Shown here one piece after another: positions 50,301 to 59,179 of a DNA stretch of 64,000 bases. A model generated the notes under the pieces. It was not told where the DNA came from. It saw nothing but the letters and a program-made list of their open reading frames with translations, and did no database searches. The stretch is from NCBI GenBank assembly GCA_947396885.1, contig OX377202.1:6944001-7008000 (forward strand), read 5' to 3'. How positions within the stretch are numbered: position 1 is the first letter of the stretch; every line of letters begins with the position of its first letter. This DNA is from Heligmosomoides polygyrus polygyrus. Lineage: Eukaryota; Nematoda; Chromadorea; Rhabditida; Heligmosomidae. The translations under genes were made by a program, and so were the position numbers.

Positions 50301-52275
50301 TTTAACGATTTTTTAAAGCAGATTTTTAAAATAAAATCTCAGTGCCTTTATCAAAAACAATATATTCCGACTTCAGTTGCAGCTACTTTAGCTTGAAAAG
50401 TGTCTAGTTTAAGACAAAGAGTCTCGATTAAGCTAAGAATTTTTTTTAAAGAATCCGACTCACAAAAAAGAACTACATGTTAGGGAATTCTACAGCTCAC
50501 CGTTGTTCATGGTAGTGGTGAGAGCAGCAGTACCTGTCCTTGGATTCACACTAATGTAGCCGGACTCGCTGTGCAGCTCTTCATCGGGATTGTTGACCGA
50601 CCAGGCTCTACTGCTAAAAATTAAGGCTTATTGAAATTGGTAAACAAAAGAATGCCAATAAGCGCTGTAATTGCTTTACATTTAAATAATTTCGGAGTAT
50701 GGGGCACGGAATTAGTATTGATAGCAAAATCAGTCTCTACTACGACGCAAAACCCAAAAAATTCTCACTCAAAGGTCACTATTAAGACCATAAATGAGAC
50801 AATTGCACTACTAGAAGACGAAAAAACATTGAGAAAAAATTATCAATACTTTAACTTTAAAATGACTTTAAAATTATCAATATTTTGATTATCTTACTTT
50901 TGATTTTGACTTTTTTCCGCAGCCCATCGAAGGTGAGAAAAGCTTGGGAAAGACAAGCAAAACGTTGAAAGAAAGCCGTGTTGATGAAGGTTTACCACAG
51001 CATCTCAAGGATATAGCCGCTTTGAAGAAGTTCTTCTTCAAGCGGAAGCTTGCCAAGAACCAGAAGATATTACATTTTCACGTCAAAGAGGACACTGTCC
51101 TAAACAAGCCTAAAAGATCGTGTAGTGTACACACGACGCGTGACGCGATGTTACGGTAGGCTCCCATATCGATCGCGCGGCGCGCCTAATCGATATGGGA
51201 GCTTATCATTGCATCGCGTCGCATGGCACACTAAACGATCTCTAATGCCTTTTGAAATTAAACTAAATATCTTCAAAACCAAAATAAGCTCTTCCCCTAT
51301 TAAACTAGGAACTCTTCAAAAAGGTTAGAATAATTTTTCGATCAAGGAAAATATGACAATAATATGATATAATATGAACTTAGTATTTTAGTTCTTCGAA
51401 GTTTAAATCCACCCGCCCAATGTGCCAACACATTTTTCAAATTTTATAAAATTCTCTTTAAAAAATTAACTATTTTTGAAGAGCCGTATGAAGCTATTTT
51501 TGGTGCCGAAAAGAAGAGATTGCGCCATACCCCCGTCCAAAACGTCGCGATTTTTATTCGATTGATAGTAACATTTCTGTTTGCATAGAGTTTCGCACCT
51601 CTAAACGATACAACAACAAAGTTGAAAAGAACGCTCATATCCTCTTTTTGATGCTTTGAGCATTAATTTGCACTTATTTGTTTTCAAATTTCTATGCAGC
51701 ATTTGCGCTAACAGTCAAATAGAAATCTAAACAGGCTAATCGAGTGCATGGCGCGATCTCCTATTTTAATGCTCTAAGTGATTGCTGCCTTGTTGCGCCT
51801 TAAAATAAGCTTTAATTAGTTATTTTTTCTAAAAAAATTTCTATAAAGTTGTTGCACTCGTTCGGGCAGATGAAATTTAAAAATTCCAAATAAAGTTATC
51901 CCAAAGTTTCGTTGAACTTGGAGAATCCGTAGTTTAACTGCCCTCCCTCCTCCAAGTTTGTCGGAAGGCTGTCCAATTTACCGTGAAAATGATATATTCA
52001 TTGCACTACTAAACATCAGAAGAAGAGCTGAACTACGAAGCATCAAACTAGATGGAGGACCACACAAGATATCTGAAAAGCAAACGAGACGAACGTGAAG
52101 TTGAGAGCCGGAAGTGGACGGCTTCGGCTGTCGGGAATGCTGATGTCGACCTCTTCGCCATAGGTGAACGTGGGAATAGTCGCGAATACCGCTTTCCCTC
52201 CGTGATCGGAACGCCATTTGCCGACCAGAAATGCCAGCGGTTTAAGTTGAGAAGGAAGACGTCGCAGATCATACT
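44205..52275 (-). CDS. Nitrobindin/THAP4-like heme-binding beta-barrel protein, gene span (join of four exons)
   Basis: Four minus-strand exons join in compatible phases: 52275-52095, 50613-50501, 49998-49895 and 44324-44205 (stop). They give 171 residues plus a missing N-terminal start. The product has the nitrobindin hallmarks in order: LKPLAFLVGKWRSDHGGKA (the first strand with the LxGxW signature), TFTYGEEVDISIPD, HSESGYISVNPRTG, GFVTAEEGL, VGRMSFSHDLPVVD, and a C-terminal REWSLVNK...MQPHTTIRYNK whose His sits where nitrobindins have the heme-iron ligand. Nitrobindins are about 160-190-residue beta-barrels that bind ferric heme and isomerise peroxynitrite to nitrate; in the cell they are cytosolic or nuclear. 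Introns are about 1.5, 0.5 and 5.6 kb; intron 3 holds an RTE, a solo LTR-like insertion and minisatellites. No initiator Met lies in exon 1 as read, so at least one upstream exon exists. Confidence 0.82.
44325..46869. other. Nitrobindin intron 3, distal part: no gene recognised
   Basis: Segments 44760-44960 and 45225-45400 share the pattern CCATCTTCACC/CCACTTTGATC...GATCTG...AAAGCGAAAG..GA.. and TTAA.GTT...GGGTTTGG, suggesting an old duplication. 45880-46220 is GC-rich. Frames on both strands (45861-46223 minus, 46234-46641 minus, 46271-46753 plus) overlap and are not recognised. Confidence 0.3.
46870..46970. repeat. 30-bp tandem repeat, about three units
   Basis: AGAAGCTCAGAAGGCCCGTC plus TTCCGAATCC repeats nearly perfectly at about 46890, 46920 and 46950. 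Confidence 0.85.
47235..48640 (-). mobile_element. RTE-like non-LTR retrotransposon, 5'-truncated
   Basis: A minus-strand element whose 3' end is the GAAGAAG run at 47230-47250. The RT frame is open for 408 codons. ATCTTCTAAATC near 47219 and ATCTTCCAAATC near 48634 might be the target duplication (imperfect). Similar in layout to the family at 10299-11894 but clearly a different lineage. It lies in intron 3 of the nitrobindin gene. Confidence 0.88.
47250..48476 (-). CDS. RTE-like reverse transcriptase, 3' portion, open
   Basis: The 408-codon frame is uninterrupted. From its N-terminal end: SHSMKIFERIVDGRIR, the fingers motif QCGFVAGCGTIDAI, motif A HIAILDLEKAFDHVPRE, motif B GVHQGSALSPLLFVVV, motif C LLYADDVMLASENK, GLRLNVKKTEYL, then VVRPVAMYGAECWPAT, RSRWYGHVLHGKED and PRGRPKQRW. 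YADD is intact. The first Met is internal; RT sequence continues upstream in another frame (KKGSPADCSNYRPIRLLSH), so there is a frameshift near 48480-48560 and no endonuclease. It is the best-preserved coding sequence of any transposon in the window. Confidence 0.88.
   Translation of the reverse strand: MLSHSMKIFERIVDGRIRDIVQLSSNQCGFVAGCGTIDAIHAVRLLLEKHREKQKPVHIAILDLEKAFDHVPREVIWYALRRHGVPEELIEWVRFLYSSPKSRVQAAAGTSMEFPISVGVHQGSALSPLLFVVVMDAITRDLQKPVPWTLLYADDVMLASENKGELEREVQAWCDRLERFGLRLNVKKTEYLTTDVNESSSIKVNAIELPRTSIFKCLGSAVASDGNLMIEVNSRVSAAWCKWRSLTGVLCDREIPERLKSKIYRTVVRPVAMYGAECWPATMKVETRLSVVETRMLRWTAGVTRLDCIRNDVIRQKFGVAPIADKMRKARSRWYGHVLHGKEDSVRKIGLKFEVVGKQPRGRPKQRWADTLHMNLKVAGVHPDLALDRERWRHVTRIADPVTKRDKR
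48641..49039. other. C/T-rich stretch, no gene recognised
   Basis: CTCC/CTCCCT-rich sequence resembling 46590-46800 and 47035-47130. The RTE at 47235-48640 probably inserted into this repeat. Confidence 0.4.
49040..49131. repeat. TTCGA-rich element, part 1 (inverted relative of 17165-17345)
   Basis: CGACTAGTCGAATATTCC, TCTAGATTTTTGAATAGCC and TTCGAATTCGAAC match the minus strand of 17230-17340. It stops at the insertion described next. Confidence 0.6.
49132..49620 (+). mobile_element. Solo-LTR-like insertion, 489 bp, 5-bp target duplication
   Basis: Comparison with the intact TTCGA element at 17165-17345 shows foreign DNA between 49131 and 49621. TATTA flanks it on both sides (49127-49131, 49621-49625). 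It begins TGTAGCTATC, contains the promoter-like GTATAAAAGGGG at about 49281-49292 and an AATAAATATT polyadenylation-like motif near 49519, as in an LTR. The end GCAATA is not the usual CA, so the LTR reading is tentative. No internal retroviral genes are present. Confidence 0.55.
49621..49705. repeat. TTCGA-rich element, part 2
   Basis: TTATTCGAAAATCGAAAAC through GGATATTGAATAAACTT continues the element interrupted at 49131. Confidence 0.6.
49895..49998 (-). CDS. Nitrobindin-like gene, third recognised exon
   Basis: Acceptor ATTTTCAG ends at 49999, and GTAAGT donor starts at 49894. It begins with two bases completing a Gly codon and ends in phase 0. It encodes GFVTAEEGLIKG, KIKFRLIDVGR and MSFSHDLPVVD, the middle and late beta strands of the barrel. 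Confidence 0.85.
50501..50613 (-). CDS. Nitrobindin-like gene, second recognised exon
   Basis: Acceptor TTAATTTTTAG ends at 50614, and GTGAGC donor starts at 50500. Its first base completes a Thr codon from the previous exon, and its last base begins the Gly codon finished by the next. It encodes AWSVNNPDEEL, HSESGYISVNPRTG and TAALTTTMNN. Confidence 0.85.
51115..51241. repeat. MITE-D palindrome, copy 2
   Basis: AGATCGTGTAGTGTACAC then ACGACGCGTGACGCGATG on the left pairs with CATCGCGTCGCATGGCACAC and TAAACGATCT on the right. Inside is a second palindrome, AGGCTCCCATATCGAT paired with ATCGATATGGGAGCT. Confidence 0.72.
51517..51759. repeat. Repeat family G element
   Basis: AGATTGCGCCAT at the left and GCATGGCGCGATCT at the right are inverted ends. 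The interior CGTCGCGATTTTTATTCGAT plus TGATAGT matches 27736-27765. Confidence 0.5.
52095..52275 (-). CDS. Nitrobindin-like gene, first recognised exon
   Basis: Acceptor TTTCTCGTTCAG ends at 52276; the exon starts in phase (two bases complete a codon), so it is not the first coding exon. It ends at 52095 before a weak GTTCGT donor that gives the correct phase with the next exon (AC joined to C, Thr). It encodes LKPLAFLVGKWRSDHGGKA, TFTYGEEVDISIPD and PALNFT. The weak donor is justified by the reading-frame match and family alignment. Confidence 0.8.
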
Positions 52276-52414
52276 CTGAACGAGAAATGGTCAGGGACAA
52301 TCCATTTTTTTAACTTCGAAGACCGTTCAGCCACTGGTAATCGCGCTGCACTCGATTCCGTAGCGCAATTCGCCGAATACAATATCTCAATATTCCGCCA
52401 AGTGAGGTGTGTTA
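52276..52414. other. Upstream of nitrobindin exon; no initiator exon recognised
   Basis: I looked on the minus strand for a short exon with an ATG and a one-base overhang. A candidate donor AAG/GTAAGC lies at 53154, but the frame before it carries a TAA stop, so it would have to be a 5' UTR exon and would not supply a start. Confidence 0.3.
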
Positions 52415-53015
52415 GGGCCTGTTCATACTTTGCGACGGGAGCGACAACCGGGGGCAGACCTAACTCCGACGCCGCGCGAACCCCGCTGGAGTCGCGCACG
52501 TGTGCGACGAAATTGGACGAGTTGTCGCGGTCCGATGCTTCCAACGGCTAGAAACGCTTCCTACATGGATATGCGGCACGCGTTTGCCTTACTTCAACGT
52601 TTCTTGGAGATGGTATATGGATGTGGCTTCAATGGGACGATCAACGACAGTTTATACAGGAATCCTGGTCATGTGGATGGTTTCTAACGTCAGTGTTTGC
52701 CAATTACAACTTCCTCGGTCAATTTTTACCCGTGATTATGGTTATACTACGGAAAAAAGGCCACTATCACCCATTCTCGGATCAATTGTCCAGTCTGTTG
52801 CCTACCACATTTTGTGGAATCTCAAGTTCCTAGCCAGAAATGTGGTCTGGGAGCTTAAACACTGAGAACATTTCGTGCTCCGCGGCTAACCATGTGTCAC
52901 TGAACGCACGTCCGCATTCCAGCGCCGCGACATCGCACGCGGCTAGCGCGCGACGTCGCGTTGGAGTTAGGTCCTGGAGCCGAGCGACAACAGCGACAAG
53001 TGCGACGGACGTAGT
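52415..53015. repeat. GC-ended inverted-repeat element (GCGACA family)
   Basis: The left end GACGGGAGCGACAAC...GACCTAACTCCGACGCCGCG is mirrored on the right by, in inverse, CGTCGCACTTGTCGCTGTTG...GACCTAACTCCAACGCGACG. The core (52560-52880) is AT-rich and different. A smaller relative with similar ends is at 53220-53315. Confidence 0.5.
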
Positions 53016-53219
53016 GTGGTGTACGTAATTGCACCGTAACGTCTATTTCTTCTCAGTCAGCCAATCACTCAACATACTAGACCCTATTGAACCCTAGCAT
53101 TTTCTAAATTATCAATCTGGCACTCGAAAGAAGTATAACAGCAAAGCTTACCTTAATCTGAAGAGCGGCAGAATAGGAATCGTTTCATTCGAACATTAGT
53201 GCACTACGGTGTAATTGCG

Positions 53220-53315
53220 TGCACCACACTCCGTCTGTCGCCACAGTCGCACCTGTCGACGGCGCGAAGTACAGAAGAGTGCGCCAGCGACAGAGCACGA
53301 GTATGGACAGGTTTC
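53220..53315. repeat. Short relative of the GCGACA element
   Basis: CACCACACTCCGTCTGTCGC at the left and GCGACAGAGCACGAGTATGG at the right are imperfect inverted repeats resembling the ends of 52415-53015. Confidence 0.45.
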
Positions 53316-53519
53316 GGCGGCGATCCTTCGGTTTGAATCGATTTACATGCTTTGCATTGGCGGCGAATCGCGAAGGATGAAAAGGATTTTACAGTGAAGT
53401 ATAGATGTGGTATGGCGCTGGCGTGCAGCGCGAGAAATCGATTTCTACACTGGTCATGGCGCCGTACGTATGGATTACGTGAGAGTATTGATTTTTCGCG
53501 CTGCCCACGACACTGTATA

Positions 53520-53830
53520 CATTGGATCCGATCGAAGATCTTCGGATAATTGGATGATTCGAATAAGGGCGATTCTGCGGACACCGGATTTTTGGATGAA
53601 TCGGATAAGAGCAATTTTGCGAACCCCGGATTTTTGGATGATTCGGATAAGAGGAATTTTGCAGACACCGGATTTTTGGATGATTCGGATAAGGTCGATT
53701 TTGCGGACCCCGGATTTTTGGATGATTCGGATAAGGTCGATTTTGCGGACCCCGGATTTTTGGATGATTCGGATAACGGCAATTTCGTGAACTCCGGATT
53801 TCGGATATCCGAATCGGATATTCGACTCAT
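53520..53830 (+). repeat. 42-bp minisatellite, about six units, palindromic ends
   Basis: The unit GGATTTTTGGATGATTCGGATAAG...GATTTTGCGGACCCC (42 bp, perfect copies around 53700-53770) repeats about six times. The block starts after TGTATACATTGGATCC (53514-53529) and ends with CGGATATCCGAATCGGATAT. Because the unit is a multiple of three, frames stay open on both strands (GFLDDSDKVDFADP and similar); I regard these peptides as artefacts. A second block is at 55612-55850. Confidence 0.88.
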
Positions 53831-55611
53831 TGACGCAAGATGCAGTTTATCAGAATATTACCGTTCCTTAAAAAGGAATCCATCCTTTAACAACAACAAC
53901 AGTGCATGTATTGAAAGACTCTCACTAGTCGTCAAGAAAGGAAACATCAAAAAGCTGGATCATTCCAGACAGGGATGTGCAGAATTTCCGCTTCCGTGCT
54001 CTTCTCTCTTTTGACTCGGAAGACGGAACGGAAATGGTGACTCATCACTCATTCATTGCTTTGCACTGCGTTCATTCACCTCTTAAGCTAAACGAAAGGT
54101 TGAAGAAAGAGATTAACTATGCGTTTGTGATTGTGTTGCTTTCAAACCGGTGGTGCATCCTGATGTCAAAACACTAACCAAATTATTTTCTTTTTCTTTT
54201 CTTGAAACGATGTACTGTCGAATAGTGTAGGTCCACAAAGATTTCATGAGTGTTTGGATCAAGAATAAAATTCTTTTCTTCCGAAGCATGCTTATCTTTT
54301 TTCCCTAGTAATCTTAGGTTGGGAACACCAAATCTAGATCAAAGTTCTATAAGCACTCTTAGCTTGCTAACAATGCGCTCCATGGAGGCCATTGGATCTA
54401 TCCCAGTCGGAGGAGGGCATGCGGTACCTTGCCTCTTCAATTCTCTCCACTGAGTTTGTTTCAGAAAGTGAGCCAAATGATACGATGGTACCCAGAGCAT
54501 GGGTGTCGTGTCGTGGGTGCTGGACGCAACTGTAACCTTAACTCTGCCTCCTCCTAACTGGGGCAGATCTGGGACATTGAATAAGACCAGTTAAGTGGTA
54601 TGAGTGGCGAAATCTCTGACATCCAGCTCGTCAGCTGGGTTCATTGCTTTCAAAATACTTTCTTCCTATTTACAGAATCGATTTGTTACACTAGTAATGT
54701 TTAAAAATTCATCTCAGTAATAATACGAATACAAGGATTATTTTATTGTTGTTTATTGTTATATTGTTATTGTTATATGTTGCTGAAAAAGAGTCGCATG
54801 CTGCCTTGCCCGCTATCTAAATTCGTTAACGGCATCTCAGTTATTATTACCTTTGTGGATATATGTACAATTATGAAATAGTAGCCGAACTAAAGAGTTT
54901 TGAGTCATTTGCGTTTCGGCGATGTTTCGCATTCCGATTTCCGCTCATTTTAAGCTTTTCCATTCCGTCTTCCGCTTTTCTAAAAAATTTCCTCACATCC
55001 CTGATTCCAAGATGAATTATTCTAAGATGTGGGCTTTCCAAAATGTCATTATCAAGTGACGCAATTTGGTCGGAGGGGGGGGGGTGGGGGAGGATCACCA
55101 TGTATTCAATGCTTTTCCTCCTACCCAAGAAGGCACATGAATGTCGTATTACATCAGAAATGGTCTAACACACTTCATCAAATGGTAGACACACAAGTGT
55201 TGGATAACATTTTTAATTTCATGCACAACAAAGTGCGGTATAGGGTTGTTCTATATGGCGACCCCCTCGACCCAATTTGCGCCGAATGCTATACAATGTG
55301 AAATAGCAAAGTTCCGATCAGAGGGCGTGCTTAAGCCCTTCTCTCCCTCAATTCCCGTCCTTGCTGTTTCCCGGCAGCGCAACATGGTATTTGAAGGAAG
55401 AGATGCCAAGATCGACGTAACGCTGAGCAACGTGCTTGTATTCAACGACACTATTTCACAGTGGGGCGCGAAAACGCATGACTCAGCAGCGTGCCCGCCT
55501 GCGAAATTCGTTTGGAATATGCTTTTATCCAGGGTGCGCGTCTTCAAAATGAAGTAAGGAAATCCAACGGGTTATCCGAATTTATCCGATTTTATCCGAA
55601 TCCACTAGGGT
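53831..55611. other. No gene recognised
   Basis: Non-coding, with a poly(G) stretch near 55073-55090. Minus-strand frame 55547-55251 and plus-strand frames 55029-55301 and 54250-54453 are not recognised. CGGAAG-rich segments at 53990-54030 and 54930-54985 resemble each other in opposite orientation. Confidence 0.3.
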
Positions 55612-55850
55612 CCGGATAATTGGATGATTCGGATAATGACAATTTCGCAGATCTCGGATTTTTGAATGATTCGGATAAGGGCGATTTTGCGGGCACCGGA
55701 TTTTTGAATGATTCGGATAAGAGCGATTTTGAGGACCCCGGATTTTTGAATGATTCGGATAAGGGCAATTTTGCAGTGGCCGGATAATTGGATGATTCGG
55801 ATCGGGATATCCGAATCGGATATCCGAAAATGATTCATTCGGATCCAATG
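55612..55850 (+). repeat. 42-bp minisatellite, second block
   Basis: Units of the same type (GGATTTTTGAATGATTCGGATAAG) repeat about four times. At its right end are CGGATATCCGAATCGGATAT and, in inverse, the TGTATACATTGGATCC found at the left end of the first block. The two blocks are thus related copies with their unique ends in opposed positions. Confidence 0.85.
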
Positions 55851-56407
55851 TATACGACACTGCATCGCATTTATAGTTCGCAGTCGCAGAACACCTAATT
55901 TTACGGAATTTTGGGATACTGTAGATGGCACCACATCAACCACAGAAAGAATAAACTGGTGCAGGCGCAGCGAGGCACGATAACCAGCGCATGAGGAACT
56001 TTCGCAAAACGGCAGAAGTATGAAGATCTTCGTAACCAGAACCTATGTCCAATAGAAAGGTATAATGACCTACTTTTATCAAATTCACCACACAAAACAC
56101 ACGACTTCCGACAACTTGCACTTATATACGGCACGTTGCAACTCCTCGAAGAGGCTGTTATCCAGTCTGCGCATTTTCCATCCAGATCGCGACATGCTTC
56201 CGGTTCTGTAAAAATTCATATTTTCTACTGAATGCGGGATTTGAAACCAGACTGGAAGCGTATTTCTTACTAGCGTACTTGTCGTACATGATAATAAACA
56301 TCTGGGAAGGCATCACAACAAATCCTCTGAGCAAGCAAGAAGTGGAGAAAAATTGGTACTCAATGGTGTCACTAGAGAACATAGTCTCCGTTTTCAACTT
56401 TATCGAC
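55851..56407. other. No gene recognised
   Basis: No exon supported on either strand. Confidence 0.35.
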
Positions 56408-57674
56408 TAACTAGGAAAGGGATTCGAACTCCCATGGAAGTTCGAGTTGAGATCAGGACCATCAAAAAGAGCTCGGAATGCTGATTACGAATATGGGTGT
56501 CAAAATTGCAAAGTGAAACTCCTGAGCGAGTTATGGCCTGCTGAAATCGGCTGACCTCAACACAGGCTGGCCATGCGACACAGCTGACGCGAGAGTGGTG
56601 AGTCATTGGGGCTCCGAGAAGAAGGGACTGCCAGCAGCGGCGATGGCGCAGGGGTAGTGCTTCCGCTCGTCAGGTGGCACGCCGTTGGTTCGGCTCCCAT
56701 TGCTGTCGGTTTTTTTGCAAATCATAATTTATCTTCGAAATGACCTTTTGTTCTGAATTATGACACGTGTCCGATTAAATAGCCGCTAAAACTACCGTAC
56801 AGGTTCCTAAAAATGCTAAAAAGGCGAAAAACTGCTATGGTGACATTTTTACTTACTATTTTGCACAAATAGAGTCCAAATCATATATTGAACAACTAGA
56901 GTTGTTTCTAACAACCTTAGCATTCGTGGAATAAAGCAAAAAAATGTGTGAAGCTGCAGCACCGTCACGTAGAACAGCAGCGAACCTTCTAGCGATCATT
57001 TTCTTTTCACGAATTAGTGCATCGTTGTTGTCTGGCACCGCAAATTCAGCGAGAAGAATGGACACCACCTTTGTTGGTGAAAACGATATAGCGAGTGAAG
57101 AAAAGGCAGTAGATCAACAACATTTCAGGCTTCCACATCAATCAAAAGTGCAGTAGAGAAACGACATTTTGTTCTCCTCTCACAACTAGTTGTTCAATAT
57201 GTGATTTGGACTATATTTGTGGAAAATAGTAAACAAAATTTCACCATAGCAGTATTTTGCCTTCAAGCATTTTTACAAAGATGTATGGTAGTTTTCCCGG
57301 CTATTTAATCAGACACGTGTCATAATCCAGAATAAAAGTCATTTTGAAGATCAATCATGATGTGCAAAAAAAAGCCGGCAACATTGGGAAGCGAACCAAC
57401 GATGTCGCACCTGACGAGCAAGAGCACTACCCCTGCGCCACCGCTGCAGCTGGCGGTCCTTCTAACAGTGCCCCAATGGCCCACCACTCTCACGCAAGCT
57501 GTATCGCACGGCCAGCCTAGGGTGAGGCCACCTGATTTCAGCAGGCCATAACTCGCTCAGGAATTTCACTTTGTAATTTTGAGATCCATATTCGTGATCG
57601 TCATTACGAGGTCTTTCTAATGACCCTGGTCCCAACTTGAAGTTCCATAGGTGGTCGAAACCCTTCCCTAGTAA
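56408..57674. mobile_element. Fold-back element with tRNA-like segment in both arms
   Basis: Two arms of about 500 bp (56408-56925 and 57674-57175) are inverse complements at roughly 80 percent by eye; for example GAGCGAGTTATGGCCTGCTG at 56524 is exactly mirrored at 57556-57537. Each arm carries a tRNA-like unit: A box GGCGCAGGGGTAGTGC and B box TTGGTTCGGCTCCCATTG (56642-56704), with the inverted counterpart at 57377-57450. The central 240 bp is unique and contains a 70-codon plus-strand frame (56944-57156) similar to one at 59833-59930. No transposase was recognised. Confidence 0.78.
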
Positions 57675-57817
57675 AATGTGCTCATGTTCAGTTCAAGTAT
57701 ATGCGTCGCGATGTTTTCTTCTCTAATAAACACGAAAACCACAAAATAGCTCAACTCTAAGCAAATTACGCCCACAATAAGATTCAGATCCTCTTGTCGT
57801 AACACCTCGGCATGCTA
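57675..57817 (+). repeat. Left flank of mariner, dispersed repeat
   Basis: AACACCTCGGCATGC at 57800-57814 matches 21656-21667. The repeat resumes after the mariner at about 58740. Confidence 0.5.
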
Positions 57818-58726
57818 TTAGGGGGGGGGGGGGGGGAAGTAATGCGACACCCATGCCGTGTCCATATATCTCGTGGCTGGAGTCTGGTTTCGTGCTTGTC
57901 GTATTTGTATGTTTGTACGCTACTTACTGAAGCCCATCTGAGAAGTTACCACTTCCGCCCTTTCCAGAAGCATGCCAAAACCCCACTCTGTCTCATGCCG
58001 ATACCCCGGTCTGACGAGTCGACCTGTGTCGCGCAAATCTCGCCCAATTCCCAACCCCGAGCAGCCTGGGCTCAATACTCACGCAAGATGAGAAATACGT
58101 CTTCTACCTTAACCCTGCCAAGCAGCGAGTCTGGGTGAGGCCTGGTGACCTGTTACCGACCTTCGTTCGGCGAGATGTTCACGGCGAGAAGCACCTTTGG
58201 AGCTTTTGGGTCTACGCCCATGGATCGGTTTACCGGAAGCTGTTTCCCAAGAGCACTACGATAAACTCCAAGGCCATGGTGAATGAAACAGAAGAGATGG
58301 GCCGGTGACTCGCTCTTATTCATTCGCAGCGCTTCAAGAAGGTTCTCCTCTTCGACAACGCCGCACCCCATCGGGAACAAGTAACCACGGATAAGCTTGG
58401 CCAGCTGGGCTACGTTCACACGCCTCACCCATCATATTCGCTGAACATCTCTCCATGCGACTACCACTACTACTTGGGCCTACAGGACTTCCTGGTCGGA
58501 AGGGACACAAGAACCCAAACAGTCCTTGACAACCATGTCGAGCAGTTGATCAACACCAGGCCCAAGCAGTTCTGGAAGGATGGGATCAGGAAGTTGGCTG
58601 AGCGATGGCAGCAAGGTCCTTGCCCCTAATGGCAAATATATTCCTCAGCATCGTTGAGTTGTAATTGAGTTATAGAGAGATAAAATTTTTTTCATTTTGT
58701 CTCATTACTTTTGCCCCCCCCCCTAA
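57818..58726 (+). mobile_element. Mariner-like element with poly(G) ends, internally deleted
   Basis: Left end TTA followed by 16 G then AAGTAATGCGACA, and right end, inverted, TTA with 11 G then CAAAAGTAATGAGACA, form terminal inverted repeats. TA flanks it (57816-57817, 58727-58728). At 909 bp it is about 400 bp shorter than a full mariner, lacking most of the N-terminal region. Confidence 0.85.
58060..58630 (+). pseudogene. Mariner-like transposase, C-terminal half, broken
   Basis: GEKHLWSFWVYAHGSVYRKL, a stop, then KVLLFDNAAPHREQ (second catalytic Asp in the DNAxPH motif), LGYVHTPHPSYSLNISPCDY (third Asp in the CDYH position) and INTRPKQFWKDGIRKLAERW at the C-terminus. There is at least one in-frame stop near 58305. 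Confidence 0.82.
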
Positions 58727-59179
58727 TAATTTGACCAGTGTTAGTTTCTCGTGTGCCGGACGAGGTTCTTATGGTGGAACTTTATTCTTCGGCCTGAAGT
58801 TTCGACGAGATCGCGTTTTTAGAGGCAATACGCAGTCCACCACTCTAGTATCGTAAGTAGGGCGTAAGTATATGCCAATAATATGCAAAGTTTTAGAAAT
58901 TGCAGTGACATTTATCAAGACCAAATCAATTCTATGAAAAGTTTGACAATAAAAGAGCGGTCATTTAAGTAGAAATAAGAAAGTACAACGCATACCTTCG
59001 GCGAAAACACTAAAACACTCAGTGGCTGCAGCAATCAGTAGAACGAAATTCGACCACATAACCGGATTCGAATGACTGGACGGACCGCCTCAGAGTACAG
59101 CATATATATTGGAATGCAGATGCGTGGGTGAATTCTGGCTGTAAATGTGCGAGACCTGCACAAGAACAAATGGAAGGGT
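58727..59179. other. No gene recognised
   Basis: The first part (58730-58830) is the right half of the dispersed repeat split by the mariner. The rest is non-coding. Confidence 0.35.

Larger units (their letters stand above)
50614..52094. other. Nitrobindin intron 1 content
   Basis: Holds a plus-strand frame at 50926-51159 preceded by an acceptor-like TTTTTTCCGCAG, with the Lys-rich peptide DIAALKKFFFKRKLAKNQK, which I do not recognise. It also holds a MITE-D palindrome (51115-51241) and repeat G (51517-51759). Confidence 0.35.

Noticed and set aside
53150..53195. AAG/GTAAGC donor as the missing first exon of the nitrobindin gene
   Set aside because: The frame that would join exon 52275-52095 has a TAA stop directly before the donor. 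It could only be a 5' UTR exon, which leaves no start codon.
53204..53830. 208-codon minus-strand and 154-codon plus-strand frames with regular 14-residue repeats
   Set aside because: The 42-bp minisatellite unit is a multiple of three and lacks stops in several frames, so the open frames carry no evidence of coding.
56637..56715. tRNA gene in the fold-back arm
   Set aside because: The A and B boxes are present but the arms do not form a cloverleaf, and the copy is mirrored in the other arm.
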